Shown here piece after piece: positions 62,371-64,000 of a DNA stretch of 64,000 nt. Source of the stretch: Chondrus crispus (Eukaryota > Rhodophyta > Florideophyceae > Gigartinales > Gigartinaceae). The stretch is taken from NCBI RefSeq assembly GCF_000350225.1, contig NW_005178593.1, forward strand, positions 165,335 through 229,334, written 5' to 3'. Positions within the stretch are counted from its first letter, which is position 1, and every line of letters starts with the position of its first letter. The notes below the pieces were generated by a model. The model ran no database searches, had not been told where the DNA came from, and saw only the letters and a list, made by a program, of their open reading frames with translations. Made by a program: the position numbers and the translations under genes.

Positions 62371-63715
62371 ATACTGACCCATATGTCCATTCATTTCTTT
62401 TCCATTAGATCGCACTGCCTGTTCACATCCATTACTTCTTCCAAATTGTTGTATCCTGCCAGCAACGGAACACAGAGCAGCTGCGTTGGATTCATTGGCC
62501 AGATTCCTGTTTTACGGAAGGAGATTACAATGTCCTGCCTGCTGAAAGCTTTTCCATACGCATGTAGCAGCATACCGCAAAAGTCAAACATGTCGAAATA
62601 GTCCATGCCGCCACGCGAAGCCACGAAAGTCATCGAATCTCTAAGATGCTTCTTGAAAGGCGCGAAAAGTACGACATCTAGTAGCTGTGTCTTTCCAGAC
62701 GTATGTTCTAGTAAAGTGTACACTATTACATTGTTGTGATGTAGAAAATTGAGAACCTTCAAAGACACGTGCGAATGATATCCGTCATAGAATAGAAGTA
62801 CCTGCAGGCTGCCTACAGTGATCGTTCGCACATGATCGACAAACTGAACAGCCCAGTTGTAGATTATCTCTCTGTTGACACCTCCATTTTTTGACGGCAC
62901 GACAGGAATACTTGTTGTGGGAGGACGTCAGCTACACTTTCTGTCGTCATATTACCATCTCTCACGACTTGATGATAAGACAGACACTTTCCCTTAAATA
63001 CAAACAAGGGCTTCATGGCATCTCAGGCAGCACTTACAGCGGTCATCATCGTGAGACGATTCAAATCTAAAAAATGAACCACTTTCTCATCCATTTCCCC
63101 TGCACTCGTCAGATAAAAATGACTATCAGACACACCATTGCAGTCTCTCCCGGGAGTTGCACCAGTTTCGTCGAGATTCATATGCACTTTGCCTGAATAT
63201 TGCTGTCCTTGATTACTTTCTCCAACGTTGCAAAGCGCTTGGTTAAAGTTCTTGCGTTACATGCTGCATATCGAGCAGCTTCTTGACGTACAGGAAGGCC
63301 GAGTTTGAGTTTGTCACCATGACGCTTGATAAACAAACGTAAAAATTTTGCTCCAAGACGTGCGTGTACAAACGATAGTAGCATTTTAGAGAGGATGCAA
63401 GTTGGCATACAGCTTCTTGCACATGTTGGCGTCTGAGAGTCACTCCTAGTTCTGCGTACCGACAGAGCCTGTCTACAACAAATTGTTCTTCATTCTCAAT
63501 GAAAGCTGGAAGCCGTCCTGGAAAGACGGTTGTGCGACTGAGAAGCGGTCAATCCCGCATTACCCGGTAATAAAGCGTAGATATAGGGACATGGAATTTA
63601 GAAGCTGCGTAACGGTACGTTGCGCCAGCACGGACAACGGAAAGTGCATTGTGAACGTTTTGTTGATTACGACATGCAGCTGTAGCGCCTTTCATGCCAA
63701 AAAATCAGTTGTGGA
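62371..63715 (-). pseudogene. P2 transposase, N-terminal and catalytic parts
   Basis: On the minus strand from 63695: a psq-type HTH ('ALSVVRAGATYRYAASKFHVPISTLYYR'-like), then 'RLFIKRHGDKLKLGLPVRQEAARYAACNARTLTKRFATLEKVIKDSNIQAKC' at 63408-63178. The first catalytic Asp segment follows near 63170. 62900-62391 gives 'LLFYDGYHSHVSLKVLNFLHHNNVIVYTL' (second Asp), 'GKTQLLDVVLFAPFKKHL' (third Asp), and 'FRKTGIWPMNPTQLL'. Several frameshifts and stops make it older than P1. A TAA-type stop lies just before the D boundary. Confidence 0.9.
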
Positions 63716-64000
63716 GTCCCGAGACTTTGGACAGCTCCGTTGGTGGACGTATAGGACTTCATGAAAGCGTATCATTTACCTATGCAATACAAAAACCCTT
63801 AAGCACGTTCCAAGAATTGGAATAGAGAGTTTTTGAAAACAAAAAATTGGTAAATTGTGGTGGCTATCCGATTGGCAATTCTTTGTCACATTTAGCGAGG
63901 TTTGCGCGGACGGAGATTTTTTGAACCATTGCAAAGTCGTGACTAACTGAACCCCTTCCAACCTCTTACTGAGTGCTACAGCCCTCTCCCCATATCTTCG
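62371..64000 (-). mobile_element. P2: right part of the pogo-like DNA transposon (runs off the window)
   Basis: This continues P2 after D. By comparison with P1 its right terminal inverted repeat would lie about 100 bp beyond the window edge. The stretch after about 63715 is the noncoding subterminal part and shows no gene. Confidence 0.85.

Overview
The window is repeat DNA from a eukaryotic nuclear genome. I recognise no host gene, tRNA, rRNA or CRISPR array. The signs of a eukaryote are Ty3/gypsy LTR retrotransposons with chromodomain integrases, and pogo/Tigger-like DDE transposons. The sequence alone does not fix the lineage. An oomycete or other stramenopile, a red alga or an early-diverging fungus are guesses only.

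Layout. (1) 1-5504: minus-strand Ty3/gypsy remnant E1, with a solo LTR (982-2025) in its integrase. Its gag end (about 5030-5504) comes from a different, E4-like family. (2) 5505-31278: plus-strand element E2. It is interrupted by a minus-oriented solo LTR (13192-14248, TSD CTGCG) and by the complete minus-strand element E4 (15040-27577, TSD GATAC). (3) 31279-34975: 3' tail and 3' LTR of another plus-strand family-A copy, X. (4) 34976-35621 and 62371 to the window end: one broken pogo-like transposon (P2), split by element D (35622-62370, minus strand, TSD ATACT). (5) D's integrase is split by element E (41143-55848, plus strand, TSD GTTAT). E in turn carries a nearly intact pogo-like transposon, P1 (49843-52256). 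Subtracting the insertions, E2, E4, D and E are each about 12.0-12.5 kb, and reading frames or target sites rejoin cleanly across the junctions checked.

Each retroelement follows the order LTR, PBS, gag (coiled coil, capsid-like domain, CCHC knuckle), protease, RT, RNase H, integrase, 3' region, polypurine tract, LTR. A chromodomain is seen in E2, E4, D and E. All are damaged by stops and frameshifts, but several domains still read through. P1 and P2 have a pogo-type transposase with a D-D-D triad.

The most interesting feature is in D and E. These are two diverged elements, yet both carry an extra gene of about 735 codons between pol and the 3' LTR, on the opposite strand to pol and converging on it. 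The two copies have nearly equal length, start at similar distances from the 3' LTR, lie about 1.2 kb from the chromodomain stop, share a similar protein core and end in coiled coil. I do not recognise the protein family. The structured LTRs, the LTR exchange at E2 and the E1 chimera are further points of interest.
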